Shown piece by piece: positions 1-7,626 of a DNA stretch of 64,000 nucleotides. Positions within the stretch are counted from its first letter, which is position 1. Every line of letters starts with the position of its first letter. The stretch is from Pseudomonas sp. MWU15-20650 (GTDB taxonomy: Bacteria > Pseudomonadota > Gammaproteobacteria > Pseudomonadales > Pseudomonadaceae). Where the stretch lies: positions 248,001-312,000 of the forward strand of contig NZ_JALJFG010000004.1 in the NCBI RefSeq assembly GCF_023242475.1, read 5' to 3'. The notes beneath the pieces are model-generated. The model worked only from the letters and a program-made list of their open reading frames with translations. It was not told where the DNA came from and did no database searches. The position numbers and the translations under genes are program-made.

Positions 1-2
1 AA

Positions 3-1118
3 CCGCAACAAGCTCCGCCGACACAGTGCGCCATCACCTTTGAGGCGGCGACACCTGCCGGCGACTTTGGCTTCAGCCTAGTGACACAAGGCAGTAATAC
101 CACCGTGGCGAGCCCGGCCAGCGACGTACTGACCCTGGTTCGCCTGGGGCAGCCGCTGAACCTGCAAGCCAGCAGCGCCGGTAGCAACGCCACCCTGCGC
201 TGGCAGGCCGTCGCCAATGCCACGCGCTATCAGGCCGTCATACACAGCGCCGACAGCCCGTTGCAAGTGACCGAGCTGCAAACAAGCGCCCAGGGCGACG
301 ACCTGATTGCCAAGCTGACACTCTCCGGCACCGCCGGTTCGCCACGGCTCTACCAACTGCTGGTCCAGGCCATCCCTACCGCGAGCCAAAACGATGTGGT
401 GGCCGGGGTGCCTTCGACCACGGTCGAAATCACCATCACGCTGTACGCCAACGCCGTGGAGATGGCGACGGCTCTCAACGGCCAGAAGGTCGACGGAGCC
501 CGTTGCGCCCAACAGTTGCTGGACGCCTTCCCGAGCCTGAACATCGATACCCTGGCCAGCGCCATGGCCCAAGGCGGTTACGCCGTGGCCGACACCAGCA
601 AGGGCCTCATGGCGGTTTGGCCGCAAACCTCGCCACAAGACCTGGCGGCAGCGCTGGCACAGGCTTACCCAGACCCGGTGCAAATGGCCAGCCGTCTGTT
701 TGCCCAAGGCGTGCCGGGGGTCGACGGCGGGCCTCAACTGGTGCACGCGTTCCCGACGCTCACCCTCGACACCCTGGCCAGTACGATGGCCAAGGGCGGT
801 TACGCCGTGGCCGAGACCAGCAAGGGCTTGCTCGCCGCTTGGCCACAGACGCCTCCGCAGGCCCTGGCAGAGGCGCTGATCCAGGCCTACCCCGGCCCCG
901 TGCAAACAGCTCGTGCCCTACGTGCCCAAGGCGCGACCGGCGTGGCCTGTGCAACCGCCCTGCACAGCGCATTCCCCGAACTGGTCGCCAAGGACCTGGC
1001 TGCCGCCATGGCGCAGGCCGGATACCCCGCCGAGGATACCGGCGCGGGACTCAAGGCAGCCTTCCCCGGCTTGTCCCCCCTGGATCTGTCCATCGCGCTG
1101 GTCAGCGCTTATCACTGA
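3..1118 (+). CDS. Helical-repeat protein with Fn3-like region (5' truncated by window)
   Basis: The frame is open from the first bases of the window, so the true start lies upstream. The first ~120 visible residues look like a fibronectin-III-like beta-sandwich (alternating hydrophobic strands, LRWQAVANATRYQAVI type segment). From about base 450 follow three tandem copies of a 74-residue unit with a period of exactly 222 bp; GGY-A-V-A-x-T-S-K-G-L recurs at 573 and 795, and the degenerate third copy aligns at 1017. Each unit carries MAxxL...AFP...LAxAMAxxGY...T..GL.A.FP...LA.AL..AYP. The same consensus occurs in the N-terminal regions of the next two genes, so the three form a family. No enzymatic motif is seen and the function is unknown. 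Spacing to the next gene is 15 bp and all three are co-directional, which suggests an operon. A surface or secreted accessory role is inference only. Confidence 0.75.
   Translation, partial: PQQAPPTQCAITFEAATPAGDFGFSLVTQGSNTTVASPASDVLTLVRLGQPLNLQASSAGSNATLRWQAVANATRYQAVIHSADSPLQVTELQTSAQGDDLIAKLTLSGTAGSPRLYQLLVQAIPTASQNDVVAGVPSTTVEITITLYANAVEMATALNGQKVDGARCAQQLLDAFPSLNIDTLASAMAQGGYAVADTSKGLMAVWPQTSPQDLAAALAQAYPDPVQMASRLFAQGVPGVDGGPQLVHAFPTLTLDTLASTMAKGGYAVAETSKGLLAAWPQTPPQALAEALIQAYPGPVQTARALRAQGATGVACATALHSAFPELVAKDLAAAMAQAGYPAEDTGAGLKAAFPGLSPLDLSIALVSAYH
450..1115 (+). repeat. Three tandem 222-bp (74-aa) coding repeats
   Basis: The segment reading GGCGGTTACGCCGTGGCC at 573 recurs at 795, with a diverged copy aligned at 1017; spacing is 222 bp both times. 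Copies 1 and 2 are close to identical at the DNA level over this core, indicating recent duplication. Copy 3 is more diverged. Confidence 0.8.
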
Positions 1119-1133
1119 AGCAAGGAGCCACTC

Positions 1134-2453
1134 ATGACAACCGACGTCCCGAGCCTGATCAGGCTTCTGCAACCCCTGCACCAGCAAGGCATGACCGCCG
1201 TGCAAGCAGCGCACACCGTACTGGCACAGTTGGGCAGCGACACCGCCAGCACGCGCCAAGCCGATGCGTCCGTACAGCGCGCATCGTTGGCCCAGGCGCT
1301 GGTTCAGGTCTATGCGCCTGTCACGCTCAGCGAAATGGCCAGCATCCTGCACCAGCTCTACCCAGACCTTGGACCGGTCGAAGTCGGCAAGATCCTGCTG
1401 GCGCCGGGCGTGTTCCCCGATGCCACCGCCGTGCAGATGCAGAGCGCACTGGTCTCAGCGGGCTTTTCAACGGCGGCAGTGGCCGAGGCCATCAAGGTGC
1501 TCTATCCCGCGCCGCCCGTTCAGGAGCCCTTCGCGACAATCGCCACCTCGATGCAAGGCGGCAACCGTGGCATCGAGTTGTGGGTAGCCGGTACCTCGGG
1601 GCAGGTATGGACCTTGTACCAACGAACCGCCGGTGCAAACTGGAGCGCCTGGGAAGGACCGGGTTTCAAAAACCAGCCGACGCCGCTCAAGCAACTGGCA
1701 GCGGCGCTACAGAACAATGGCAACGTATTGTTTGCCGGGCTGGACAGCGCAGGCAGCGTCTGGACCTGCGGCCAGGGCAGCCCCGGCGGCGACTGGAACA
1801 CCTGGAGCGGCCCCAACGTAGGGGCCCAGCCTTGTGCCTTCACGCAATTGGCGGCCTCGCAGCAGGGTGGTCGCCGTGGCGTCGAGCTGTGGGCGGCCGG
1901 CGCTGACGGACAAGTCTGGACCTTGTACCAACTCACCGCAGGCGGCGCGTGGAGCCATTGGGAAGGCCCCGGTTTCAAAGGCCAACCCACTCCCCTGTTC
2001 AAGCTGGCAGCCGCGCAACAAAACAATGGCAACGTGATGTTCTGGGGGCTGGACCGCGACGGCCAGCTATGGGGCATCAGCCAGCAGTCGCCCGGTGGCG
2101 ACTGGGGCGCTTGGCAAGGCCCCGGCTTTGTCGGCCAGCCCGAACCCTTTATCACTATCACCGCCTCGGAACAGCAAGGCAGCCGGGGGGTGGAGCTATG
2201 GGGTGTCGGTGCCAGCGGCCAGGTATGGACGTTGTACCAGACCACTGCCGGCGGCGCCTGGAGCCACTGGGAGGGCCCTGGCTTCAAGGGCCAGCCAACG
2301 CCCATCAAGAAAATCGCAGCGGCCTTGCAAAACAATGGTTGCGTGCTGCTTTGGGCTGTCGACAACGATAACCAGCTCTGGCAAATCGCCCAAGGTTCAC
2401 CGGGTGGCGACTGGTCGGGCTGGACGCGCACCAGCGCGCCACCGCAGGGCTGA
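1134..2453 (+). CDS. Helical-repeat protein with six-bladed PLL/tectonin-like lectin propeller
   Basis: The 439-residue protein has two parts. Residues ~1-130 are helical and match the downstream gene's N-terminus (M-T-x-D-V-x-x-L-I-x-L-L-Q-P-L, then MAxxL...YP...GF...A..VLYP). Residues ~133-439 contain six blades of ~51 residues in alternating types. Type A has RGxELW..G..GQVWTLYQ..AG..WS.WEGPGF; type B has NNGNVxFxGLDxxGxxW...Q.SPGGDW..W.GP. Trp/Gly-rich blades of this kind are typical of PLL-type fucose-binding lectins and tectonins, which bind glycans on hosts or other cells. No signal peptide is evident, as is common in PLL lectins. The gene sits 15 bp after the preceding repeat protein and 45 bp before the LecA-like gene. 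Glycan specificity cannot be read from sequence. Confidence 0.8.
   Translation: MTTDVPSLIRLLQPLHQQGMTAVQAAHTVLAQLGSDTASTRQADASVQRASLAQALVQVYAPVTLSEMASILHQLYPDLGPVEVGKILLAPGVFPDATAVQMQSALVSAGFSTAAVAEAIKVLYPAPPVQEPFATIATSMQGGNRGIELWVAGTSGQVWTLYQRTAGANWSAWEGPGFKNQPTPLKQLAAALQNNGNVLFAGLDSAGSVWTCGQGSPGGDWNTWSGPNVGAQPCAFTQLAASQQGGRRGVELWAAGADGQVWTLYQLTAGGAWSHWEGPGFKGQPTPLFKLAAAQQNNGNVMFWGLDRDGQLWGISQQSPGGDWGAWQGPGFVGQPEPFITITASEQQGSRGVELWGVGASGQVWTLYQTTAGGAWSHWEGPGFKGQPTPIKKIAAALQNNGCVLLWAVDNDNQLWQIAQGSPGGDWSGWTRTSAPPQG
1530..2453 (+). repeat. Three tandem 309-bp repeats encoding two propeller blades each
   Basis: TGGACCTTGTACC occurs at 1608, 1917 and (one change) 2226; AACAATGG occurs at 1713, 2022 and 2331. 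Every spacing is exactly 309 bp (103 codons). Each repeat encodes one type A and one type B blade, so the six-bladed propeller arose by triplication of a blade pair. The lack of indels suggests a fairly recent event or strong structural constraint. Confidence 0.9.
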
Positions 2454-2498
2454 TCGGCCGCGAAAAACCAGTCACTGTCCCTTAAGAGGAGTCCCCCC

Positions 2499-3269
2499 AT
2501 GACAATCGACGTACAACCCTTGATCAACCTCCTGCAACCCCTCAAGGAGCAAGGCCTGGGGCCACGTGAAGCCGTGCGCGTTGCGCTGGCATCGACCACG
2601 GCAGCGGCGTCCTCCGGCCTCGGCGCCAGGGCGTTCGTGCTGCCGCACGAGGAGCTCGTTCATAACGGCGCCGTGGTCGCCGAAGCGGTACGCGAAGTCT
2701 TCTCGCCCATCACCGCAGCCGCCTTGGCGATCATCCTGCATGAAACCTATCCAAGTCTGACCGCACTCGAAATCGGTACCACCATCCTTGCTCCCAACGT
2801 GTTGCCCGGTACGCCAGCGCCTGAGATGGCCAGTGCCCTGGCCGGTGCCGGTTTCGATGCCGCCAGCACCAGCGATGCCGTCAATGTGCTGTACCCGATC
2901 ACCCTGACCGTACAAGCCAATGAGGCTTGGCAGGCCAGCGGGCTGACGGTGACCGGCCGCCAGGTGACCCGAATCAGCGCCCAAGGGCAGTGGACCGCCA
3001 ACCCCGCCAATGGCATGTCTGGCCCCGCCGGCAACCCCGCCTACATAGCGCCCGCACGCTACACCTTGCCTGGCGCGGCGGAAGCCGCCTTGATCGGCAA
3101 GATCGGCAACAATGCGCCATTCCTGGTAGGGGTCGCTGTGCAAGCACCCACAGGCCAGTCAGGGCCACTGCAGTTGTGTATCAACGATGACTTGGACGGG
3201 GTCTATGGGGCCGGGTTGCGCGACAACATCGGCACGCTGCAAGTGAACCTGCAAACTAAGAGCAGTTGA
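2499..3269 (+). CDS. Helical-repeat protein with C-terminal LecA (PA-IL)-like lectin domain
   Basis: The 256-residue protein shares its N-terminal ~130 residues with the preceding gene (ID-V-x-x-L-I-x-L-L-Q-P-L; MASALAGAGFDAASTSDAV). The C-terminal ~120 residues follow the LecA/PA-IL galactose-lectin pattern: start around LTVQANEAW, then A-x-G-x-W, GPxG, LPGA...ALIGKIG, VG, and a terminal INDD-x-x-G-x-Y-G...DN-x-G-x-L-x-V-N. In LecA an Asp and an Asn pair in this last loop bind Ca2+ and galactose. Here the Asp is present and an Asp-Asn pair follows a short insertion, so metal and sugar binding is plausible but not certain. SD AAGAGGAG lies a few bases before the ATG. Context suggests co-expression with the two upstream repeat proteins. 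Confidence 0.8.
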   Translation: MTIDVQPLINLLQPLKEQGLGPREAVRVALASTTAAASSGLGARAFVLPHEELVHNGAVVAEAVREVFSPITAAALAIILHETYPSLTALEIGTTILAPNVLPGTPAPEMASALAGAGFDAASTSDAVNVLYPITLTVQANEAWQASGLTVTGRQVTRISAQGQWTANPANGMSGPAGNPAYIAPARYTLPGAAEAALIGKIGNNAPFLVGVAVQAPTGQSGPLQLCINDDLDGVYGAGLRDNIGTLQVNLQTKSS

Positions 3270-3278
3270 GCCATGCCA

Positions 3279-3301
3279 GCCCGGCACCACAGGTGCCGGG
3301 C
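3279..3301. terminator. Hairpin between convergent genes
   Basis: A perfect 10-bp stem GCCCGGCACC / GGTGCCGGGC with a 3-base loop sits between the stop of the LecA-like gene (+) and the stop of the oxygenase gene (-). There is no T-run on either side, so it could be a weak bidirectional terminator or only a structured 3' end. Confidence 0.4.
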
Positions 3302-3310
3302 ACTCCTGCA

Positions 3311-4732
3311 CTACCCCTGCCCAGCGCACTCGCGCTCTCCGTAAAGCAGCGTGATGTTGATGCGCTGATTGGCGTAGCCCGGGCGAAATGCAAGCGGCGC
3401 GGTGGCATGAAACAGGTCCGAATTGAAGATGACCGCACGATTGCAGCGGTAGGGAATCACCAGCGGCTGCGCGCCTGAAGCCTGAAGGAACGCGGCGATC
3501 CGATCACCTTGTCGGTTGTACGTTTCGAAGTCCCAGTCCAACGGTGCTTCGACGTCGTAGATCACCAGCCCACCCGAGCTTTTATCCAGGTTCGCTTCGT
3601 CGGGCGTGATCCAGAAATTCACGTTCACCGCGGCGAAGTCGGCATGCGGATAGGTCGCCGGTTGGTCGTGCCCGTACTTGAACCCCCACAGTTGCAACAG
3701 CGGGTGTCGGGTGCCGATCACCTGGGGAAAGTACTGCTGGATTTGCTCGGCGACCTGCAGCAGCAACGGGCAGTTGAAGCCTTCCCTGAAGAATGCCCCC
3801 AGGCGGCCATGGGCGTAACGGTTGGTGTGCCAGACGGTGGATTGCAGGCAGAACGCGTGCAGCTGCTGCAACGCTTGCGGTGTCAGGAAATCATCGATCA
3901 CGACTACGCCCAGCGGACTCTGCTGGTAATCCTGCTCCGCTCGACGCAGCGCCACGCTATCGCTCAACGCACCTTCGTCCTGACGTGCGGCCGGCAGATG
4001 GTGGACGACTCGACCGTAGGTGGAGGACAGCGGCCACGACTCGAACAACTGCTGCTGCAAGAGACTGTCGCCCTCGTTGAAGCGTTGCCGCGCGGCCTCA
4101 TAACCGTCAATGACGGCATCGAATTGCGCACTGACTAATTGCCGATCACGCAAGTAGCGCAACTGTTCCAGGTCATGGCTCAACTTGCCCCGGCTGAGCT
4201 TGGGCGCAGGGGTGGGAACCTCAGGGATAGCGCCTGGCAGCGGGTACCAGGCACTGCCGCGAGTGACCGCCGCATGGCGCATGGCCCACTGCCCTGCGTC
4301 AGCCAGGTCATTGGCTCGCAGCGCCGTGCTTGTAAGGTTATCCAACACTTCGGGGTCGTGCGGATACAGCTCGACCAGTACCCGCCACATGCCCCGTGCG
4401 GCATCGTACTGGCCCAGGTGCACATACAGATGCGCAAGCAGATAGGCCAGATTGGCCCGAGCCAACACGCAACCCGGCTCCAGGCGCAAGGCGGTTTTGT
4501 AACTGCTGATGGCGTCTTCGTTGTGGCCCTGGGCCTGCAACACCCAACCCAAATTGTTGTGCGCAACGGCCCAGTCGGGCTGGTGCTGCACGGCGTATCG
4601 AAAGCAGGCTTCAGCCGCCTCGAAACAGCCTTGTAGACATAATCGATGCCCTTCATCGTTCTGCGCCGACACGCCGCTGGCATGGGTGGCTTGTGCCGTC
4701 CCGTAACGCGCGGCCGATGCGGGCGCCGTCAA
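3311..4732 (-). CDS. TPR and 2-oxoglutarate/Fe(II)-dependent oxygenase-like protein
   Basis: The N-terminal third contains tetratricopeptide repeats (AHNNLGWVLQAQGHNEDAI, CVLARANLAYLLAHLYVHLGQYDAA). The C-terminal ~200 residues look like a 2OG-Fe(II) dioxygenase of the putative 2OG-FeII_Oxy family: metal motif H-x-D in YPHADFAAVNVNFWITPD, a distal His in FNSDLFHATAPL, and an Arg in the final strand. Such enzymes use Fe(II), O2 and 2-oxoglutarate to hydroxylate small molecules or proteins; the substrate is unknown. The start is uncertain. The frame stays open to 4909, but that extension is Cys-rich and unlike protein. I chose TTG 4732, preceded by a G-run; GTG 4672 is an alternative. A good ATG (complement of 4765-4763) lies in another frame and would join after a single extra base in the run 4738-4742, so a frameshift is possible. 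Confidence 0.7.
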   Translation of the reverse strand: MTAPASAARYGTAQATHASGVSAQNDEGHRLCLQGCFEAAEACFRYAVQHQPDWAVAHNNLGWVLQAQGHNEDAISSYKTALRLEPGCVLARANLAYLLAHLYVHLGQYDAARGMWRVLVELYPHDPEVLDNLTSTALRANDLADAGQWAMRHAAVTRGSAWYPLPGAIPEVPTPAPKLSRGKLSHDLEQLRYLRDRQLVSAQFDAVIDGYEAARQRFNEGDSLLQQQLFESWPLSSTYGRVVHHLPAARQDEGALSDSVALRRAEQDYQQSPLGVVVIDDFLTPQALQQLHAFCLQSTVWHTNRYAHGRLGAFFREGFNCPLLLQVAEQIQQYFPQVIGTRHPLLQLWGFKYGHDQPATYPHADFAAVNVNFWITPDEANLDKSSGGLVIYDVEAPLDWDFETYNRQGDRIAAFLQASGAQPLVIPYRCNRAVIFNSDLFHATAPLAFRPGYANQRINITLLYGERECAGQG

Positions 4733-4971
4733 ACGAACCCCCGGAATATAACTCTGCTGTCCTGTGCTGCGTTCATGGTGACGTCCGTGTGAAAATTCGC
4801 AGGAAATGCACAGACAGGAGCATAGTCGAGGCTTGCACCAACACAACGTTGTGGCTATTGCGTTAGCCGACTGCGCCCAGACAGCCCCCGCTCCAAGCAC
4901 GAACGGCACTCAAACCAGGGCTTCATGATTAACATCAAATCAACGAATCGAACGTGGGTCACCGTCAGCCT

Positions 4972-6282
4972 TTAACATGATGACTCGACGCCTCGCACCG
5001 TCGTGAAGTCGAGAACGACGGTGAAACGCTGTTGCGCGCGGATCACCTCAATATGCCAACCCAGCTTTGCGCATAACTGCTGCATCAACTGCAGCCCGAG
5101 ACCGTAGCCAAAGTCGCTGGATTCCTGCTGCGGCCTGGTCTCCCGGATGTGATTGGCAATCAGCAGCTGGGGGTATTTGAAGTTGATTTCTACCTGGCCC
5201 TCTTCGGCGTATTGCAGCGCGTTGCGCAAGAAGTTGCCGATCACGATGCGACACGCGGTGGGGGGCAGTCGGCAAGGTTGGTTGTGGATATCGACGATCA
5301 GCTCGATCTCCCGGTTGCCGATCAGGTAGCGATGTTTCTCAATCAGTTCGCCGACCAACTCGCTCAGGTCAACGTCTTCCTCCGGCAACGGTTCGGGACA
5401 CTCGCGACTCATCCACAGCAATGTCTCGGCGATAAGCTGCATGTTCAGCACGGAGCGCTCGATACGCTGCAGGGAGGATGGCAGGACACCGCCGGATTGC
5501 AGTGCCAACAGCTCGATATTGGCCTTGAGTACGGCCAGGGGCGTGCGCAACTCATGGCTGGTGTAGCGCAACAAGCGGCCTTCACGCTGGCTGGCGGCCT
5601 GCACCTGTTCAACACTTTTGGCCAAGGCGTCGGCCAGCACGTTGAACTCCTTGAAGCTGAAACCAGGCCGCTGAATGGCCAACGCGTCAGGGTTTTTCAA
5701 TGTGCCGGACCATTGGACCAGGCGTCCCAATGGACGCACCAACCACCAGACCAGCAGGGCAATGATGATCAGCGCCGGCACGAAGACCGCCAGGCTGATG
5801 AACGCGACGCTCTGCAGGACCTGGTCAAAGTAGGCATCGGACAGCGGGGTCTCGACCTCGCCACCGACTTCATGATCATGGTCGACGTCATACATATAGA
5901 GGGTTTTGCCGTCACCCAGGGGTTGTTCGAGGATGATCTGGAACGGCGCGTCGTCGTTATCGGAGTACAGATCGCCGTAGATATGCACCGCGCCGAAGGA
6001 CAGGCTGGGCGGTGCATCCAGCATCCGCCGGACGCTGTCCGGCAACGCCTGCTTGCCAATGACACTGGTGTAGAAGTAATTGTGCGGAGGCGGCGTGCCC
6101 GGATCCCTCTTGTAGTGCCGGACGAAATATTGGGCTTCTTCTTCCATCATCGCGCTGGCGGTGTAGAACAAGCCACGCACAGTGAATGCAGGCAACAGTT
6201 GGCTGTAGATCAGCAACACCACCGCAATCAGTAGCAGGAAACTTCCGCTGATCACCCACCTCAGGCTCAAGCCATTACGCAT
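4972..6282 (-). CDS. Two-component sensor histidine kinase
   Basis: The 436-residue inner-membrane sensor has a TM helix at ~10-30, a periplasmic domain at ~31-155 with an unusual acidic/His stretch (DVDHDHEVGGEVE), a second TM at ~160-182, a HAMP linker, the phospho-acceptor His243 in TSHELRTPLAVLKAN, an N-box (GNFLRNALQY) and a C-terminal GYGLGLQLMQQL lid. The usual G1 box (D-x-G-x-G) is replaced by LLIANHIRE, so ATP binding may be atypical. It overlaps the upstream response regulator gene by 8 bp, consistent with translational coupling. The signal is not identifiable; the acidic/His stretch could suggest cation or pH sensing, but that is speculation. Confidence 0.88.
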   Translation of the reverse strand: MRNGLSLRWVISGSFLLLIAVVLLIYSQLLPAFTVRGLFYTASAMMEEEAQYFVRHYKRDPGTPPPHNYFYTSVIGKQALPDSVRRMLDAPPSLSFGAVHIYGDLYSDNDDAPFQIILEQPLGDGKTLYMYDVDHDHEVGGEVETPLSDAYFDQVLQSVAFISLAVFVPALIIIALLVWWLVRPLGRLVQWSGTLKNPDALAIQRPGFSFKEFNVLADALAKSVEQVQAASQREGRLLRYTSHELRTPLAVLKANIELLALQSGGVLPSSLQRIERSVLNMQLIAETLLWMSRECPEPLPEEDVDLSELVGELIEKHRYLIGNREIELIVDIHNQPCRLPPTACRIVIGNFLRNALQYAEEGQVEINFKYPQLLIANHIRETRPQQESSDFGYGLGLQLMQQLCAKLGWHIEVIRAQQRFTVVLDFTTVRGVESSC

Positions 6283-6949
6283 GGGGTTTTACCTGAATAC
6301 CAACCCCGGGAAGGGTGTGGATCAACGGCCGGCTAAAGGGTTTGTCTACCGTCTTGCGCAGGCGATGCATGTGCACTTTGAGCGTATTACTGTCCGGCGG
6401 CTCATCGCCCCAGATTTTTGTTTCCAGGCGCTCCCGGGGGACGGGTTCAGGACTGGCGCGCATCAGATGCTCCAACAAGGCCCAGCAGATGGGTGACAAA
6501 TGCAGTGCCTGCCCTGCCCGGCTGACGGTACGGGTGGTCAGTTCCATCACCAAGTCGTCCACCTGCAAGCGATTGGTCTGACCGCTGCGGCGCAGGCTCA
6601 GTGCGCGGATCCTGGCCACCAGTTCGGCCAGTTCGAACGGCTTGACCAGGTAGTCGTCGGCGCCAGCCGCAAAACTGGCGAGCTTGTCCGATAACGCGTC
6701 CAGCGAGGTCAGCATCAGGATGGGCGTCTGGATACCTTGCTGGCGTAACCGTTCGCATAACTGCTGGCCATCCAGTCGCGGCAGCATGATGTCCAGGAGA
6801 ATAACGTCGTAGTGTTGGTTGAGCGCCAGGTTAAGTCCGGTCTGGCCATTACTGGCATGGTCACAGACGATGCTGCTGATCTCCAGGTACTCGATGACAG
6901 TGGTGGCCAGATCCAAGTTGTCCTCGACCAGCAGCAGGTGAATATGCAC
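6275..6949 (-). CDS. OmpR/PhoB-family response regulator
   Basis: The 224-residue regulator has a receiver domain with acidic pocket E9-D10, phospho-acceptor Asp53 in LLDIMLP, a conserved Thr at ~81 and Lys103 in YLVKPFE. A C-terminal winged helix follows (LEHLMRASPEPVPRERLE, ...NTLKVHMHRLRKTVDKP). The start codon is GTG at 6949. It is the first gene of the regulator-kinase pair and diverges from a small membrane ORF at 7086. The 136-bp gap between them holds GTTAAC (7031) and GCTTAAGC (7045), TTAA cores 15 bp apart, which could belong to a regulator site. The paired kinase is its likely phosphodonor. Confidence 0.92.
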   Translation of the reverse strand: MHIHLLLVEDNLDLATTVIEYLEISSIVCDHASNGQTGLNLALNQHYDVILLDIMLPRLDGQQLCERLRQQGIQTPILMLTSLDALSDKLASFAAGADDYLVKPFELAELVARIRALSLRRSGQTNRLQVDDLVMELTTRTVSRAGQALHLSPICWALLEHLMRASPEPVPRERLETKIWGDEPPDSNTLKVHMHRLRKTVDKPFSRPLIHTLPGVGIQVKPHA

Positions 6950-7085
6950 GGAAAAAACCTCGGGCAGGTGTTACGCAGAGGTTTGGAGGATAGCGCAAGC
7001 CGGGCTGTTTTCTATGGATGTTCACCTGACGTTAACCCATCGCTGCTTAAGCTAAGGCTCTTCTTATCCAGAGCTCGTCGCAGCC

Positions 7086-7259
7086 ATGAACCTGTCTTCG
7101 ATGATCACAGGCGTCCTGTTAGCCTTGATTTTCCTTACCCTGATGGTCGACATCCTGCCCTCCAACGCTCAGTTGGTACGCCTAGGAGGCAATAGCTGGT
7201 TTCTGGTGGGCCAGAACGTCGAGCGAACAGGGTCGTATTATGTCGCCAGCCCGTCCTGA
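7086..7259 (+). CDS. Small single-pass membrane protein (hypothetical)
   Basis: This 57-residue ORF starts with ATG at 7086 and has an N-terminal hydrophobic helix (MITGVLLALIFLTLMVDIL) and a short polar tail rich in Gly, Ser and Tyr. The Shine-Dalgarno sequence is weak. It diverges from the response regulator and overlaps the next ORF by 20 bp. I recognise no family. It could be a small target or accessory of the adjacent two-component system; this rests on position only. Confidence 0.4.
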   Translation: MNLSSMITGVLLALIFLTLMVDILPSNAQLVRLGGNSWFLVGQNVERTGSYYVASPS

Positions 7260-7596
7260 CGACATCGGCGCCAGCTATACCAATCAGTTGGTAGCGTGCG
7301 TGGTGCTGATTGTGTGCGTGTCGGTCTCGATGGGTATCTATATCGCTCGCTTGAATGCCCACGTTGACAGGCAACGAGACCTGTCACCGGTGTATCTGCA
7401 CGAATGCCACAAAGGCCGCGGGGGCTTTATTGTCTACCCCGATGGCAGACGCAGCAGGGATAACTGCTACCGCGTCGACGAAGGTGAATCGGCGGATGAC
7501 GACGAGGCGCAGGAACTATCGGGTGCACACCGTGATGGGTGGCTTCGCCGTTGCTGGAGAATGTGTTGTTGGACGAAGTGGATTGGGAGCTTGTGA
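7240..7596 (+). CDS. Small membrane-anchored hypothetical protein
   Basis: This 118-residue ORF has one hydrophobic helix (LVACVVLIVCVSVSMGIYIA, residues ~17-36), then a polar region with two Cys (HECHKGRGGFIVYPDGRR; RDNCYRVDEGE). Its first ~85 residues look like real protein, but the last ~25 (WLRRCWRMCCWTKW) look like out-of-frame sequence. The 3' end may therefore be a frameshift or recombination junction with the scarred region that begins at 7595. It overlaps the preceding small ORF by 20 bp. No family is recognised. Confidence 0.4.
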   Translation: MSPARPDDIGASYTNQLVACVVLIVCVSVSMGIYIARLNAHVDRQRDLSPVYLHECHKGRGGFIVYPDGRRSRDNCYRVDEGESADDDEAQELSGAHRDGWLRRCWRMCCWTKWIGSL

Positions 7597-7626
7597 AAAA
7601 GGGGACAGATTTGAATGGTATTTACT
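7595..7626. mobile_element. Scar-like motif GAAAAAGGGGACAGATTTG
   Basis: The motif resembles the AAAGGGGACAGATTT sequence often left beside REP-associated or IS-type transposase remnants in proteobacteria (from memory). It begins exactly where homology to the secretion-transporter remnant stops and directly abuts the doubtful 3' end of the 7240 ORF. No transposase is visible, so this is a possible scar only. Confidence 0.3.

Noticed and set aside
503..1906. 467-aa plus-strand ORF
   Set aside because: It overlaps the repeat gene and propeller gene in another frame, is Arg/Pro-rich and non-globular; a GC-driven shadow.
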